The notes below the pieces were generated by a model, which was not told the DNA's origin, did not search any database, and saw only the letters and a program-made list of their open reading frames with translations. Shown here one piece after another: positions 5,087-5,269 of a DNA stretch of 5,269 nt. The DNA lies in contig JBGSYN010000118.1 of NCBI GenBank assembly GCA_041750975.1, positions 1-5,269 of the forward strand, in the 5' to 3' direction. The position numbers and the translations under genes are program-made. Position 1 is the stretch's first letter, and each line of letters starts with the position of its first letter. The stretch is from JBGSYN01 sp041750975. Its GTDB lineage: Bacteria > Pseudomonadota > Alphaproteobacteria > Geminicoccales > Geminicoccaceae.

Positions 5087-5269
5087 GTGAGGCGTGCTGA
5101 GGCGGAGACGGCTGCCGAAGAGGTTGCCCGCCACGCCTACGCGCGCCTCCTGGCCTATCTCGCCGCCCGTACGCGAAACCTGCACGCCGCCGAAGACGCG
5201 CTCGCCGACGCATTTCGGGCAGCCCTCGAGACCTGGCCCCGGCAAGGCGTGCCGGACCGGCCCGAGGCG
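5087..5269 (+). CDS. ECF RNA polymerase sigma factor, ECF42-like (3' truncated by window end)
   Basis: The first 61 codons are visible, from GTG 5087 to the window end. TAAGG at 5075-5079, overlapping the stop of the DGPF gene, serves as Shine-Dalgarno with 7 bases spacing, so the two genes are probably translationally coupled. The peptide begins VRRAEAETAAEEVARHAYARLLAYLAARTRN and continues AAEDALADAFRAALETWPRQGVPDRPEA, which matches sigma region 2.1-2.2 of ECF42/SigJ-like proteins (AEDALxDAFxxALExWPxxGxPxxPEAWL). The family usually has sigma2 and sigma4 regions followed by a long C-terminal extension with TPR-like repeats that replaces an anti-sigma factor; none of this can be checked here. 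Expected role: directs RNA polymerase to TGTCGA-type promoters, including the one before its own DGPF partner. Group assignment rests on the short N-terminal stretch plus the DGPF neighbour. Confidence 0.85.
   Translation, partial: MRRAEAETAAEEVARHAYARLLAYLAARTRNLHAAEDALADAFRAALETWPRQGVPDRPEA

Noticed and set aside
1..5269. Mobile element, CRISPR array, tRNA or rRNA
   Set aside because: No transposase, terminal inverted repeats, regularly spaced repeats or cloverleaf-like sequence was seen.

Overview
The window is GC-rich, densely coding DNA with every recognisable gene on the + strand. Codon use (strong preference for G/C at third positions) and the protein families suggest a soil or plant-associated alphaproteobacterium, perhaps of the Hyphomicrobiales. 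That assignment is inference from style; no marker gene is present.

Positions 1-4622 hold five co-directional genes with gaps of only 19-48 bases and no visible terminator between them, so they look like one metabolic operon. In order they are: the C-terminal part of a HAD-superfamily 'haloacid dehalogenase type II' protein (1-470); a short-chain dehydrogenase/reductase whose reading frame is broken by one extra T near 889-891 (519-1305); a two-domain NIPSNAP-family protein (1331-1969); a complete FAD-linked oxidase of the GlcD / D-lactate / D-2-hydroxyacid dehydrogenase type (1989-3413); and a 12-helix MFS transporter (3456-4622). The set reads as a small catabolic module: an importer or exporter plus a hydrolase and two oxidoreductases acting on a small organic (perhaps 2-hydroxy or 2-halo) acid. 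The substrate cannot be read from the sequence.

Positions 4623-4717 are a 95-base intergenic stretch rich in short dyads and direct repeats. It holds two copies of TGTCGAAA spaced 53 bases apart, each a candidate -35 element for an ECF sigma factor.

Positions 4718-5269 begin a second unit: a YCII/DGPF-domain protein (4718-5077) followed after nine bases by the start of an ECF sigma factor (5087 to the window end) resembling the ECF42 group. DGPF protein plus ECF42 sigma factor is a known conserved pairing, with the sigma factor thought to drive its DGPF partner gene from a TGTCGA-type promoter. The intergenic repeats fit that model.

I do not see a clearly new system. The points most worth checking are the frameshifted SDR inside an otherwise intact operon, the doubled TGTCGAAA promoter region, and the altered active-site positions in the HAD protein.
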